Shown one piece after another: positions 42,180 to 51,932 of a stretch of DNA of 56,899 nt. Numbering within the stretch: the stretch's first letter is position 1; every line of letters starts with the position of its first letter. Position numbers and translations under genes: made by a program. Source of the stretch: Bacilli bacterium (GTDB taxonomy: Bacteria; Bacillota_I; Bacilli_A; RFN20; CAG-826); the NCBI GenBank assembly GCA_016302065.1, contig JAEDOI010000003.1:1-56899 (forward strand). The letters are read 5' to 3'. The notes beneath the pieces were generated by a model. That model was not told the DNA's origin, made no database searches, and saw nothing but the letters and a program-made list of their open reading frames with translations.

Positions 42180-42913
42180 ACGTTTGTAACTTGACTTGTT
42201 GAATCTTGATTACTTTGTGCATCTATTTTGGTGGGTAAAGTAGTCTTTTCTTTATCATCTAAAATTGTTGAGTTAACTGTATTAATAAAGTGCATTAAAT
42301 CGATATCATCAAGGTTTTTAGTAAACATATTTAATGCTAATTTTTTAATTCTAAATTTTCTTGCTAAATAACCTTGTACCTCAAAGAAATAATAACATAA
42401 GCCGATTACTAAAATTCCAATTGTAATTATTGACATAATTCCATACCAAAGTGGGAATTCATCAAATGGAAGATCAGCATAAACTTTTGAGAAATCAAAT
42501 CCAAGTGGTGGAAAATAATTAAATTCACCTTTCCAAGGGAAAATAGTTCTTCCAAAAATATAAAACATTGATACGTATTCATTTCCATCAATACTTAAAA
42601 ATATTGAGATAGAAACAATGTAACAAAGCAAGGCAAATAGCATTATTAAAATAGCAGGAAGAGCATGTTTAAAGAAATAAACTCTTGATTTATAATTAGC
42701 AATTCTTTTGAAATCTTTCTCATTATTTACAACTTTACTTAAAATTAATTTTGACATTAATTTATCAACTCGTTTTTGTTGGTTTTTAATAATTACTTGA
42801 ATTAATCTACCAATTAAACCAAATATAAAAAAGATACTAAGTAAAATTACTAATATGGTTAATATAATTTTCCAAAAAGTGGAATCTGTAAATTTCTTAC
42901 TATCGTTGTTCAT
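42176..42913 (-). CDS. Membrane protein with four helices, unknown
   Basis: The 245-residue protein has predicted helices at about 15-40, 82-107 and 155-178, with a possible fourth around 118-130, and a hydrophilic C-terminal tail rich in Thr, Ser and Gln. No family is recognised. The start overlaps the end of the upstream 133-residue gene by 14 bases, so both form a two-gene operon on the minus strand. Confidence 0.65.
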   Translation of the reverse strand: MNNDSKKFTDSTFWKIILTILVILLSIFFIFGLIGRLIQVIIKNQQKRVDKLMSKLILSKVVNNEKDFKRIANYKSRVYFFKHALPAILIMLFALLCYIVSISIFLSIDGNEYVSMFYIFGRTIFPWKGEFNYFPPLGFDFSKVYADLPFDEFPLWYGIMSIITIGILVIGLCYYFFEVQGYLARKFRIKKLALNMFTKNLDDIDLMHFINTVNSTILDDKEKTTLPTKIDAQSNQDSTSQVTNV

Positions 42914-43301
42914 TATTTTTACCTTCTATGAAACCACTAGGCTCTGAATTATTTTCAATAACTTTAGTTAAATCAACAGGATTTAAAGGTTTATCATTTT
43001 CTTTATTAATATTAATTTGATTGAAAGTGTTATGGTAAGTTATATTAGAAGTGCTTACATTTTGAGTTTGGGCTTGCATCCCATTATTTAAACCATTCTT
43101 TAGAATTTCTTCAGCTCTTAAATCTTCCTCTAAAATTAAAGAATATTTTTTTCCTTTAAAGAATAAAATAATTCCCTTTATTGACATGAAAATAAACACA
43201 AATAAAAGATAAAGTCCATATAATACTAAACCTACAAGTATGAATGGCAATCCTAAAAAGAATAATAATCCTTCACCAAATATTTTTAGAAAATCTAGCA
43301 T
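42900..43301 (-). CDS. Small membrane protein with two N-terminal helices, unknown
   Basis: The 133-residue protein has two hydrophobic helices (about 8-30 and 31-52) followed by 'FKGKKYSLILEEDLRAEEIL' and a polar tail rich in Asn and Gln. No family is recognised. The ATG at 43301 has no Shine-Dalgarno; TAAAAT on the minus strand (43308-43313) stands six bases before the ATG, which predicts a leaderless mRNA. It is divergent from pcrA, whose transcript also looks leaderless. Confidence 0.6.
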   Translation of the reverse strand: MLDFLKIFGEGLLFFLGLPFILVGLVLYGLYLLFVFIFMSIKGIILFFKGKKYSLILEEDLRAEEILKNGLNNGMQAQTQNVSTSNITYHNTFNQININKENDKPLNPVDLTKVIENNSEPSGFIEGKNNEQR

Positions 43302-43408
43302 ATTTATATTTTATTAAAGAAATTAATAAAATAAAAGAAGTATATAAAAATAGATATAAAAATATTTTAAAATATTTTTAAAAAGTAATGAATGACATAG
43401 TATAAATT

Positions 43409-43417
43409 TGCTATAAT
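43409..43417 (+). promoter_or_regulatory. Extended -10 promoter placed for leaderless pcrA
   Basis: TG-C-TATAAT (43409-43417) is a perfect extended -10. Seven bases separate it from the ATG at 43425, so transcription is expected to start at or one base before the start codon. No ribosome binding site is present. Confidence 0.65.
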
Positions 43418-43424
43418 TACACAT

Positions 43425-45635
43425 ATGGATATTAAGAAAGAACTAAATGAAAAACAATACGAAGCTGTGACTAATTCAAGCCAATATTTAAGAATTATTG
43501 CAGGTGCTGGAAGTGGTAAAACTAGAGTTTTAACATATAGAATATCTTATTTAATTAAAGAAATGCATGTTTTTCCTAGCTCAATTTTAGCAATTACCTT
43601 TACGAATAAGGTTGCAAAAGAAATGGCTTTACGAGCTTCTAAACTTATTAGTGAAGACAATCCTATAAGATTAAATATTTTTACTTTTCATGGGTTTTGT
43701 GCCCGTTTTTTAAGAAGCGAAATTGATGCTTTAGGAATTACTAAAAATTTTGTAATTCTTGATGAAGAAGATAAAGATAAAATAATTAAAAATTTATTAT
43801 CAGAAAAAGGCTATAAGAAAACCGACCCTTTATATGAAGATATAAATAGTTTTATTGATTTCCATAAATCTAGAGGGGAATTGCCATCTGATTTTCTAGT
43901 TGATGAAAACAACCCAAAAGCTAAATTGTTGTATGAATTTTTCTTTGATTATGAAGAAATAAAAAGAAATATGTTTGCTTTAGATTTTGATGATTTATTA
44001 ATATATGCAATTAAAATTTTATCTTCTTTCCCTGATATTAGAAATAAGTATATTTCAAGATATAGACATATATTAATAGATGAATTTCAAGATACTAATA
44101 ATGTGCAATATACTTTATTAAAGTTATTAAGTGGACCTGATACTAATATTTATATTGTTGGTGATCCTGATCAAACAATTTATACTTGGAGAGGGGCCGA
44201 TCAACGTATTATTTTAGATATTGAACATGATTTTTATCCAATGAAAACAATTATTTTGAATCAAAATTATCGTTCTACACAATATATCTTAGATCATGCA
44301 AATAAATTAATTTCTTATAATAAAGAGAGAGTTAAAAAGGATTTATTTACTGATAAGCTTAGTAAAAACGATGTGGAATTACATACTTTTTTTGATAATC
44401 AATTAGAGGCTAATTTTGTATCAAGAAAAATTAAAGAGTTGATGTTTAATGATAAAACATTAGAATATAAAGATATTTGTATATTGTATCGCTCTTCATA
44501 TTTAAGCTTACCTATTGAAAAATCATTTGCTCGAGATAATATTCCATATACTGTATATGGTGGAATGAAATTTTATTCAAGAAAGGAAGTTAAAGATTGT
44601 TTAGCTTATTTTAGATTAATTGTTAACAGTAAAGATGATGTATCATTTGAAAGAATAATTAATGTTCCTAGAAGAAAAATAGGTGAGAAAACCATACTTA
44701 TTTTAAAAAATGAAGCAAAAAATCATAATCTTTCAATGATGGATTATGTTAAGGATATTGATAAGTATGATAGTGAAATTAAGCCTTCTACATTAGCCTC
44801 TTTATTAACATTAGTCAAAAAAATAGATGAGTTAAAGGCTGAATTAGATACTAATTACGATACATTTGATTTATCATTGTCTAGATTTTTAGAAGAAATT
44901 GGATACTTTAATTACTTAATGGATAATGATGAAGATGGAGATGATAGAATAAACAATGTTAGAGCTCTTCTTGATGATGTAAAAGCTTTCTTAAAAGAAA
45001 ATCCTGAATCTAAATTTATTGATTATTTAAATAATATTTCTTTGCTCTCTGGTCAAGATGATATAAAGAATACAGATTCTGTTTCTTTAATGACTGTTCA
45101 TACTGCAAAAGGATTGGAATTTCGTATAGTTTTTGTAGTATCTTTATGTCAATTTATTTTTCCTAATAATAGGGCTATGATGGAAAGAAAAGGTGGTTTA
45201 GAAGAGGAAAGAAGATTATGCTATGTAGCATTTACTAGAGCAAAAGATAGATTGTTTGTAAGTTATAATAGGTCATATAATTATTCAACTCAATCTTCGA
45301 ATATTGCATCTCAATTTATTGAAGAAGCTAAGTTAAAACCTAGCGAAACAGCCACAAAAACTAATATTTACAATAACTCAATTTTATATTCATATAGGAC
45401 TAATAATAGTTCTAATGAGCCAAGACATATTGTTGATCAAAATAAAAATGTGTTTTGTGTTAATGATAATAAAGCAAATAATATTAAGTGGAATGTTGGT
45501 GATACTTGTATTCATGATACTTTTAAAGTCGGTAAAGTTATTAAGGTTGAAGGCGATATAATAACAGTAGATTTTGAAAGTGTTGGTGTAAAAAAGTTGC
45601 TAGGCAATCACTTTAAACTAAAAAAGAAGGATTAA
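43425..45635 (+). CDS. pcrA: ATP-dependent DNA helicase PcrA/UvrD
   Basis: The 736-residue superfamily 1A helicase has Walker A 'GAGSGKT' (27-33), motif Ia 'AITFTNKVAKEM', motif II 'LIDEFQDTNNVQY', motif III 'GDPDQTIYTWRGAD', motif IV 'LNQNYRST', motif V 'LMTVHTAKGLEF' and motif VI 'RLCYVAFTRAKDRL'. The C-terminal 60 residues include the Tudor-like fold of PcrA ('GDTCIHDTFKVGKVIKVEG') that contacts RNA polymerase. It is followed two bases later by ligA, the common pcrA-ligA-gatCAB order. Confidence 0.96.
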   Translation: MDIKKELNEKQYEAVTNSSQYLRIIAGAGSGKTRVLTYRISYLIKEMHVFPSSILAITFTNKVAKEMALRASKLISEDNPIRLNIFTFHGFCARFLRSEIDALGITKNFVILDEEDKDKIIKNLLSEKGYKKTDPLYEDINSFIDFHKSRGELPSDFLVDENNPKAKLLYEFFFDYEEIKRNMFALDFDDLLIYAIKILSSFPDIRNKYISRYRHILIDEFQDTNNVQYTLLKLLSGPDTNIYIVGDPDQTIYTWRGADQRIILDIEHDFYPMKTIILNQNYRSTQYILDHANKLISYNKERVKKDLFTDKLSKNDVELHTFFDNQLEANFVSRKIKELMFNDKTLEYKDICILYRSSYLSLPIEKSFARDNIPYTVYGGMKFYSRKEVKDCLAYFRLIVNSKDDVSFERIINVPRRKIGEKTILILKNEAKNHNLSMMDYVKDIDKYDSEIKPSTLASLLTLVKKIDELKAELDTNYDTFDLSLSRFLEEIGYFNYLMDNDEDGDDRINNVRALLDDVKAFLKENPESKFIDYLNNISLLSGQDDIKNTDSVSLMTVHTAKGLEFRIVFVVSLCQFIFPNNRAMMERKGGLEEERRLCYVAFTRAKDRLFVSYNRSYNYSTQSSNIASQFIEEAKLKPSETATKTNIYNNSILYSYRTNNSSNEPRHIVDQNKNVFCVNDNKANNIKWNVGDTCIHDTFKVGKVIKVEGDIITVDFESVGVKKLLGNHFKLKKKD

Positions 45636-45637
45636 GT

Positions 45638-47656
45638 ATGGATTTTAATGAAGCAAAAATTAGACATGAAGAACTCGTTAGAATTATTGAAAAATATTCT
45701 TATGAATATTATGTTTTGGATAATCCTTCAGTAAGTGACCAAGAATATGATCAAAAATATGAAGAATTAGAAAATTTAGAAAAAGAGTTTCCTGAATTAA
45801 TTACTAAAACTAGTCCAACTCAGAGAATTGGTAATACAGTTTTAGAAGGATTTACAAAAATAAAACATGCTATACCTATGATGTCCCTTGCAGATGTTTT
45901 TAATGAAGAAGAATTGTTAGATTGGAATGAAAAAGTTTGCAAGGCATTGATGGTTAAAGATGTTGAATATTCAGCTGAAATGAAAATTGATGGACTAAGT
46001 TTAAGCGTAGTTTATCAAGATGGAATATTACAATATTGTGCAACTAGAGGCGATGGTAGTGTTGGTGAAGATGTAACATCAAACGCTTTAACTATTCCTT
46101 CAATTCCTACTCGTATTCCACTTCATGGAAGGGTTGAAGTTCGTGGTGAAGTCTATATGCCTAAAAAGTCTTTAGAAGAATTAAATAAGGAAAGACAGTT
46201 AAATAATGAACCTTTACTTGCAAATGCAAGAAATGCAGCGGCTGGAAGTATTCGAAATTTAGATAGTAGTGTTGCTAAAAAAAGAAAACTTGATGCTTGG
46301 TTTTATTATTTAGAAGATGCTGAAAAGCTTGGATTTAAAAATCATTTTGATTCAATTATGTATTTAAAAAAATTAGGTTTTAAAGTCAATCCAGAAATGA
46401 AAGTAGTTAAAGGGAAAGATGAAATTGTTGAATATATTAAGAAATACACATTAAAAAGAAATGAATTGCCTTACGATATTGATGGAATTGTTTTAAAAGT
46501 TAATGATTTTAGCTATTATAATACCCTTGGATATACTGCTAAAACTCCAAAATGGGCTATTGCGTATAAATTTCCTCCAGAGGAAGTTGTTACTAAACTT
46601 CTTGATATTGTTTATACAGTTGGAAGAACTGGGAAAATTACTCCAAACGCTGTATTAGAACCAGTTAGAGTTTCTGGAAGTGTTGTTAGAAGAGCGACAT
46701 TACATAATGAAGATTTTGTAAAAGATAAAGATCTTAAAATTGGTGATTATGTTACATTAAAAAAAGCTGGTGATATTATTCCTGAAGTTGTGAATAGTTT
46801 AGTTTCAAGAAGAGATGGTAGTGAGATTCCATTTAAAATGATTTCAAATTGTCCGGTTTGTGGAAGTCAATTAGTAAAAATTGATGCAATGCATTTTTGC
46901 TTAAATAAAAACTGTCCTTCAAGAAATATTGAATCATTAATTCATTTTTGTAGTAAAGATTGTATGGATATAGATGGAATGGGCGAAAGAGTTTGTGAAG
47001 AATTCTTTGCCTTAGGATTTATTAAAGATATTCCAAGTTTATATAATCTTAAAGATTATAAAGAAAAGATTATTGAAATTGATGGATGGAAAGAAAAATC
47101 GGTAACGCACATTCTTAATTCAATAGAAAATAGCAAAAATAATAGTTTAGAGAAATTATTATTTGGATTAGGTATTAAAGAAGTAGGAAGTAAGATGGCT
47201 AAACAACTTGCGAAGATGTTCTTGGATATTGATACGATTATGTCTAAATCAGTCGAGGAATTGAAAGCAATTAATGATGTTGGTGAAGTTTGTGCAAATT
47301 CAATTTACAATTATTTCCATGATGAACACAATATTGAAATTATAAATAAATTAAAAGAGATGGGAATTAATACTAAATATTTAGGGAATACAAATATTTC
47401 ATCTAATTCTTATTTCTTTAATAAAAAAGTCGTGTTAACTGGATCGTTAACTAATTTTACTAGAACACAAGCTAGTGAAATATTGGAAAATTATGGAGCA
47501 AAAGTTTCAGGAAGTGTATCAAAAGCTACTGATTTAGTAATTGCTGGAGAAAATGCTGGAAGTAAATTAGATAAAGCAAAACAATTTAATGTTAAAATTA
47601 TTTCTGAAGAAGAATTTGTTAAAATATTAGATGAATTACAAGGAGGCAATTTATGA
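45638..47656 (+). CDS. ligA: NAD-dependent DNA ligase LigA
   Basis: The 672-residue ligase seals nicks using NAD. The adenylated lysine is K116 in 'EMKIDGLS'. Following blocks are 'TRGDGSVGEDVT', 'ARNAAAGSIRNLD' and 'YTVGRTGKITPNAVLEPV'. A four-cysteine zinc finger (CPVC and C...CPS, about 407-430), helix-hairpin-helix repeats and a BRCT domain (about 590-668) complete the usual domain order. AAGGA precedes the ATG; the stop overlaps the gatC ATG by four bases. Confidence 0.97.
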   Translation: MDFNEAKIRHEELVRIIEKYSYEYYVLDNPSVSDQEYDQKYEELENLEKEFPELITKTSPTQRIGNTVLEGFTKIKHAIPMMSLADVFNEEELLDWNEKVCKALMVKDVEYSAEMKIDGLSLSVVYQDGILQYCATRGDGSVGEDVTSNALTIPSIPTRIPLHGRVEVRGEVYMPKKSLEELNKERQLNNEPLLANARNAAAGSIRNLDSSVAKKRKLDAWFYYLEDAEKLGFKNHFDSIMYLKKLGFKVNPEMKVVKGKDEIVEYIKKYTLKRNELPYDIDGIVLKVNDFSYYNTLGYTAKTPKWAIAYKFPPEEVVTKLLDIVYTVGRTGKITPNAVLEPVRVSGSVVRRATLHNEDFVKDKDLKIGDYVTLKKAGDIIPEVVNSLVSRRDGSEIPFKMISNCPVCGSQLVKIDAMHFCLNKNCPSRNIESLIHFCSKDCMDIDGMGERVCEEFFALGFIKDIPSLYNLKDYKEKIIEIDGWKEKSVTHILNSIENSKNNSLEKLLFGLGIKEVGSKMAKQLAKMFLDIDTIMSKSVEELKAINDVGEVCANSIYNYFHDEHNIEIINKLKEMGINTKYLGNTNISSNSYFFNKKVVLTGSLTNFTRTQASEILENYGAKVSGSVSKATDLVIAGENAGSKLDKAKQFNVKIISEEEFVKILDELQGGNL

Positions 47657-47949
47657 AAGAAGTAAACAAAGATGTATTAAAAGATGCTAGTTTAAGATTA
47701 ATGTTTACAATGGAAGAAGAAGAGTATGATTTGCTTTTAGAAGAATTTCATATTATTCAAACTCAGCTTGGATTAATGTCAAAAATTGAAGGAGTTGATG
47801 ATGTTACACCAATGACTTTTCCTTTTGATGTTTCAATTGATTATTTAAGAGAAGATGAAGCAAAAACACCTTTAAGTAAAGAAGATGCATTAAAGAATGC
47901 AAAAAATGTCAAAGATGGACAAATAAAACTTCCTAAGGTTGTGGGGTAG
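47653..47949 (+). CDS. gatC: Asp/Glu-tRNA amidotransferase subunit C
   Basis: The 98-residue protein shows the GatC pattern: an N-terminal helix pair ('DASLRLMFTMEEEEYDLLLEEF' region), then 'GVDDVTPMTFPF' and a C-terminal 'LREDEAKTPLSKEDALKNA'. GatC wraps between GatA and GatB. AGGAGG precedes the ATG by seven bases; gatA starts three bases downstream. Confidence 0.9.
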   Translation: MKEVNKDVLKDASLRLMFTMEEEEYDLLLEEFHIIQTQLGLMSKIEGVDDVTPMTFPFDVSIDYLREDEAKTPLSKEDALKNAKNVKDGQIKLPKVVG

Positions 47950-47952
47950 ATT

Positions 47953-49425
47953 ATGAACTATTTAGATTTAACTATTGAAGAAATTCATGAAGCATTATTA
48001 AGTAAGAAAGTTACAGTTTTAGAACTTGTAAAAGAAGCGTTAAAAAGAGCTAAAGAAGATGTAAATAATGATTTTGAACTTATTTTAGAAGAAGACGCTA
48101 TTAAGAAAGCAATTGAATTAGATAAAAAAGAATGCCCAAAAGACAACATTTTCTTTGGAATACCTTATTGTGCTAAAGACAATTTTTCAACAAAAGGTTA
48201 CGAAACAACTGCTAGTAGTAATATTTTAAATGGTTATGTTCCTGTTTTTGATGCTACAGTAATTAAGTTATTAAATGAAAAAGGTGCTATTTTGATTGCA
48301 AAAACTACATTAGATGAGTTAGCAATGGGTGGCACTGGAACAAGTGGACATAAGGGTATTACTTATAACCCTTATAAATTAGATCATTCCACTTTAATTG
48401 GTGGATCAAGTTGTGGAAGTTGTGCTGCGGTTGCAAGTGGTATTGTTCCATTTGCTTTAGGAAGTGACACAGGAGATTCAGTTAGAAAACCAGCTTCATA
48501 TGGTGGACTTGTCGGTTTTAAACCAACTTGGGGATTGATTTCTAGATATGGTTTATTTCCTTTTGCACCTTCATTAGACCATGTTGCATTTTTTACTCGT
48601 AGTGTAAAGGATGCTTCATTTGCATTAGATTTATTATCAGTTCATGATGAAAATGACTATACCTCATATTCAAAAGAAAGAAAGTCATGCTTATTTGATG
48701 AGCATAATATTTCAACTAACAAAAAGATAGGTATTTTAAAGGAAGTTTATGATTCCATTGATGATGATACTTTAAAAAATTCTTTTGATAAGTTAATAAA
48801 TAAATTAAAAGAAGTGGGATATATAGTTGATTTTGTATCTATAGATAAGAATTTATTGTCTAGTATTTATCCATCATACATTGTTATATCAAGTGCAGAA
48901 GCTACTAGTAATAATGCTAACTTAGATGGAATTAAATTTGGTCCATATTATGATGGAAAAACATATCAAGAAGTTATGATTAATGCTCGTACAAAAGGTT
49001 TCTCTCCTTTAATTAAACGTAGATTTGTTTTAGGAAGTTATGCATTAATGAAAGAAAATCAAGAAGAAGTATTTAAGAGAGCTCAAAAGGTTAGACACTT
49101 AATTGTTAATAAAACAAATGAAATTTTATCTTCCTATGATTTCATAATTGGTCTTGCTGCGCCTTCTGTTGCTAAAAAGGTTGGAGAAGTTAGTGAACAA
49201 CTTAGCGATAAATATTTAATTGCTGATAATTATTTAGCAATTGGAAATTTTGGTGGATTCCCTTCAATTACTCTTCCTCTTGGATTTAAAGATGGTCTTC
49301 CTTTTGGAGTTAATTTGACATCAAAACCATACAGTGAAAAAGAATTATTTGAGATTTCTTATAAAATAGAAGAAATCACTGGATTAAAAAATCTAAGTGT
49401 TAACAACAAAAAGGAGGGCTTATAA
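47953..49425 (+). CDS. gatA: Asp/Glu-tRNA amidotransferase subunit A
   Basis: The 490-residue amidase supplies ammonia from glutamine. The Ser-cisSer-Lys triad is K75 ('YCAKDNF'), S152 ('GGSSCGS') and S176. The nucleophile loop reads 'SDTGDSVRKPAS' where most bacteria have DTGGSIRQPA, a G-to-D change next to the nucleophile that I associate with Mollicutes. The 24-residue spacing between the two serines is canonical. It overlaps no gene; gatB starts one base after the stop. Confidence 0.95.
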   Translation: MNYLDLTIEEIHEALLSKKVTVLELVKEALKRAKEDVNNDFELILEEDAIKKAIELDKKECPKDNIFFGIPYCAKDNFSTKGYETTASSNILNGYVPVFDATVIKLLNEKGAILIAKTTLDELAMGGTGTSGHKGITYNPYKLDHSTLIGGSSCGSCAAVASGIVPFALGSDTGDSVRKPASYGGLVGFKPTWGLISRYGLFPFAPSLDHVAFFTRSVKDASFALDLLSVHDENDYTSYSKERKSCLFDEHNISTNKKIGILKEVYDSIDDDTLKNSFDKLINKLKEVGYIVDFVSIDKNLLSSIYPSYIVISSAEATSNNANLDGIKFGPYYDGKTYQEVMINARTKGFSPLIKRRFVLGSYALMKENQEEVFKRAQKVRHLIVNKTNEILSSYDFIIGLAAPSVAKKVGEVSEQLSDKYLIADNYLAIGNFGGFPSITLPLGFKDGLPFGVNLTSKPYSEKELFEISYKIEEITGLKNLSVNNKKEGL

Positions 49426-49426
49426 T

Positions 49427-50851
49427 ATGAATTTTGAAGCTGTTATTGGTCTTGAAATCCATGTTGAGATGAAAACTAAATCAAAGATGTTTTCAAGTGC
49501 CCCAATTGATTTTAAAGCAGAACCAAATACTTTAGTAGCTCCATTAGATATGGCTTTTCCTGGTACTATGCCAATTGTAAATAAAGAAGCCGTAAGAAAT
49601 GCAATTAGAGTTGCTCATGCACTTCATATGCAAATTGATCATGAATTATGGTTTGATAGGAAAAACTATTTTTATAGTGATTTACCAAAAGGATATCAAA
49701 TTACTCAGCAAGATAGACCAATTGGTAAAGAAGGTTATTTAGAGATTGAAGTTAACGGAATAAAGAAGAAATGTGAAATAGAAAGAATTCATATGGAAGA
49801 AGATACATGTATGCAACACCATTTTTCTTCTTATTCTCTTCTTGATTACAATAGAGCTGGAATACCATTAATTGAAATTGTTTCAAAACCTGTTTTAAGA
49901 AGCGGTTTAGAAGCAAGAAAATATGTAGAAAAGATAAGGGAAATAGTTACTTTTGCTAATGTAAGTGATGGTAAAATGGAAGAAGGAAGTCTTAGATGTG
50001 ATGTTAATATTTCTATCCGTCCATATGGTGTGGAAACTTTTGGTACAAAGGTAGAAATTAAAAATTTAAATTCACTTGCTCACATTGAAAAAGCTATTGA
50101 TTTTGAGACTAAGAGACAATCAGAATTATTGCTTTTAGGAAAGAAAGTTCAACAAGAAACTAGAAGATTTGATGAAGCAAAAAAAGAAACTGTTTTAATG
50201 CGTGTTAAAACTGAGGCTGCAGATTATAAATATTTTGTTGAGCCTAATATTCCTCCAATCAAAATTAGTGATGAATTTATTAATAATGCAATAGAAACAT
50301 GTCCTGAATTATATGATGAAAAGTTAGAAAGGTTTTTAAATAATTATTCATTAAATTTAACTGATGCTAAAATTATTTTATCTAATGTTGACTATGCAAA
50401 CTATTATGATTCATGCGCAAAATATACATCAAATTATCAAAATTTAGCTAATTTCTTTATTAGTTCAATACTTGGATATTTAAACAAAGCTATGATTGAT
50501 ATTAAAGATTTTAATGTTGATCCTAAATATATTTCTGAGCTTGTAGATTTATTAAAGAGTAAAGAAATTAATTCAACACAAGGTGCTGACATTTTTGCAA
50601 AATTAATAAAAGAAAATCGCTCCCCTTTAAAGATTAAAGAAGAAACTGGAGCAACATTAATAAGTGATGAAGATAAAATTAGGCAATTAGTTTTAGAAGT
50701 TATTTCACTCAATCCAACTTTACCTAGTGATTTCAAAGCAGGAAAAACTAGAGCTCAAGGTTTTGTTATGGGCCAAATTATGAGAAAAACTGGTGGAAAA
50801 ATAAATCCTGCTATTGCTAATAAAATTATAGTTGAAGAATTAAATAAGTAA
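49427..50851 (+). CDS. gatB: Asp/Glu-tRNA amidotransferase subunit B
   Basis: The 474-residue kinase/amidotransferase subunit begins 'MNFEAVIGLEIHVEM' and contains 'FYSDLPKGYQITQQDRPIG', 'HMEEDTCM' and 'MEEGSLRCDVNIS'. These are the transamidation active-site and zinc-region blocks; the C-terminal YqeY-like tail ends 'INPAIANKIIVEEL'. I choose ATG 49427 because AAAGGAGG lies ten bases upstream; an earlier in-frame start at 49397 lies inside gatA. It ends the pcrA-ligA-gatCAB run. Confidence 0.95.
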   Translation: MNFEAVIGLEIHVEMKTKSKMFSSAPIDFKAEPNTLVAPLDMAFPGTMPIVNKEAVRNAIRVAHALHMQIDHELWFDRKNYFYSDLPKGYQITQQDRPIGKEGYLEIEVNGIKKKCEIERIHMEEDTCMQHHFSSYSLLDYNRAGIPLIEIVSKPVLRSGLEARKYVEKIREIVTFANVSDGKMEEGSLRCDVNISIRPYGVETFGTKVEIKNLNSLAHIEKAIDFETKRQSELLLLGKKVQQETRRFDEAKKETVLMRVKTEAADYKYFVEPNIPPIKISDEFINNAIETCPELYDEKLERFLNNYSLNLTDAKIILSNVDYANYYDSCAKYTSNYQNLANFFISSILGYLNKAMIDIKDFNVDPKYISELVDLLKSKEINSTQGADIFAKLIKENRSPLKIKEETGATLISDEDKIRQLVLEVISLNPTLPSDFKAGKTRAQGFVMGQIMRKTGGKINPAIANKIIVEELNK

Positions 50852-51038
50852 GGAAAACATATACTTTTTTATAAAATTTCATTTATTCATTTTTGATATT
50901 GAAAAATTAATAATATTTTAAAAATCATTATGATTTACTAAATTATTTTTATATGTTAGTATTCAATACTAGATTTAAACGTCTATTTATTTTTTTGATT
51001 ATTCGAACATTTTATATATATTTTTAAAGGAGGCTTAT

Positions 51039-51869
51039 ATGAAGTATAAAATTATTGTTGATAGTTCCTCAAATTTAACAAAGGATTACTTAGTAGATGA
51101 TGAAATTGGTTTTGACGTTGCACCTTTAACGTTAAATATTGCAGGAAAAGAGTATGTTGATGATGAAGTCGATAAAGCTGATGAAGTATTAGAAGCATTA
51201 AATTCTACAAAAGAAAAGGCAACTTCAAGTTGCCCTTCAACAGGCGTCTATTTAGAGATGATGAGTGGAGCAACTTATTATATTGTTATTACTTTAACTG
51301 AAAAGTTAAGTGGTTCTTATAATAGTGCTTTAGTTGCTAAATCAATGCATACGACTCCAAATAACGTTTTTGTTCTTGACTCAAAGCTTGTTTGTGGAGC
51401 ACTAAGAATATTAGTTAATAAAGCGGTTGAGTTAATTAAAAGTGGTCTAAGTTTCGAAGAGATTCAAAAACAATTAACTATTGAAAGAGATAATGGTAAT
51501 TTACTATTTGTTCTTGATAAGTTTGATAACTTTATTAAAAGTGGAAGAATTAATAAATTAGTTGGCTTTTTAGCATCAAAATTAGCTATTAAACCTCTTT
51601 GTTATGGAGATAATGGAGAAATTAAAATTATGGCTAAGATTAGAACTTTTCCAGGTGTTATTAAAAAATTAGTTGTTGAAATTGGTTCTTTATGTAAAGA
51701 AACTAAAGACCGTATTTGTGTTATTTCTCATACTTGTAATGAAAAATTTGCTAATGTATTAAAAGAATTAATCAGTAAAGCTTATCATTTTAAGGAAGTT
51801 ATAATTGAGAAAAATAGGGCTTTATGTTCATTCTATGCTTTAGAGGGTGGGATTATAGTCTCTTTTTAA
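51039..51869 (+). CDS. DegV-family fatty-acid-binding protein
   Basis: The 276-residue protein has the DegV order: 'IIVDSSSNLTKDYL' at the start, 'TSSCPSTGVYLEMM' (about 62-75), 'ITLTEKLSGSYNSA' and a C-terminal domain with 'FIKSGRINKL'. DegV (FakB-like) proteins bind fatty acids and hand them to the FakA kinase for phosphorylation; no FakA is in the window. AAAGGAGG precedes the ATG. The 187-base gap before it is AT-rich; TTGATT-16-TATATT (50995-51022) may be its promoter. Confidence 0.9.
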   Translation: MKYKIIVDSSSNLTKDYLVDDEIGFDVAPLTLNIAGKEYVDDEVDKADEVLEALNSTKEKATSSCPSTGVYLEMMSGATYYIVITLTEKLSGSYNSALVAKSMHTTPNNVFVLDSKLVCGALRILVNKAVELIKSGLSFEEIQKQLTIERDNGNLLFVLDKFDNFIKSGRINKLVGFLASKLAIKPLCYGDNGEIKIMAKIRTFPGVIKKLVVEIGSLCKETKDRICVISHTCNEKFANVLKELISKAYHFKEVIIEKNRALCSFYALEGGIIVSF

Positions 51870-51889
51870 AATTTAATTGATTTTTTAAA

Positions 51890-51913
51890 TATAATGATTT
51901 ATTATAAATCATT
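51890..51913 (+). promoter_or_regulatory. -10 box and perfect palindrome in the secG leader
   Basis: TATAAT (51890-51895) is followed and overlapped by AATGATTTA-TTA-TAAATCATT (51893-51913), a perfect 9+3+9 inverted repeat just ahead of the secG AAAGGAGG. It may be an operator over the start site or a 5' end hairpin of the mRNA. Confidence 0.45.
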
Positions 51914-51932
51914 GACAAAGGAGGAAAGACTT

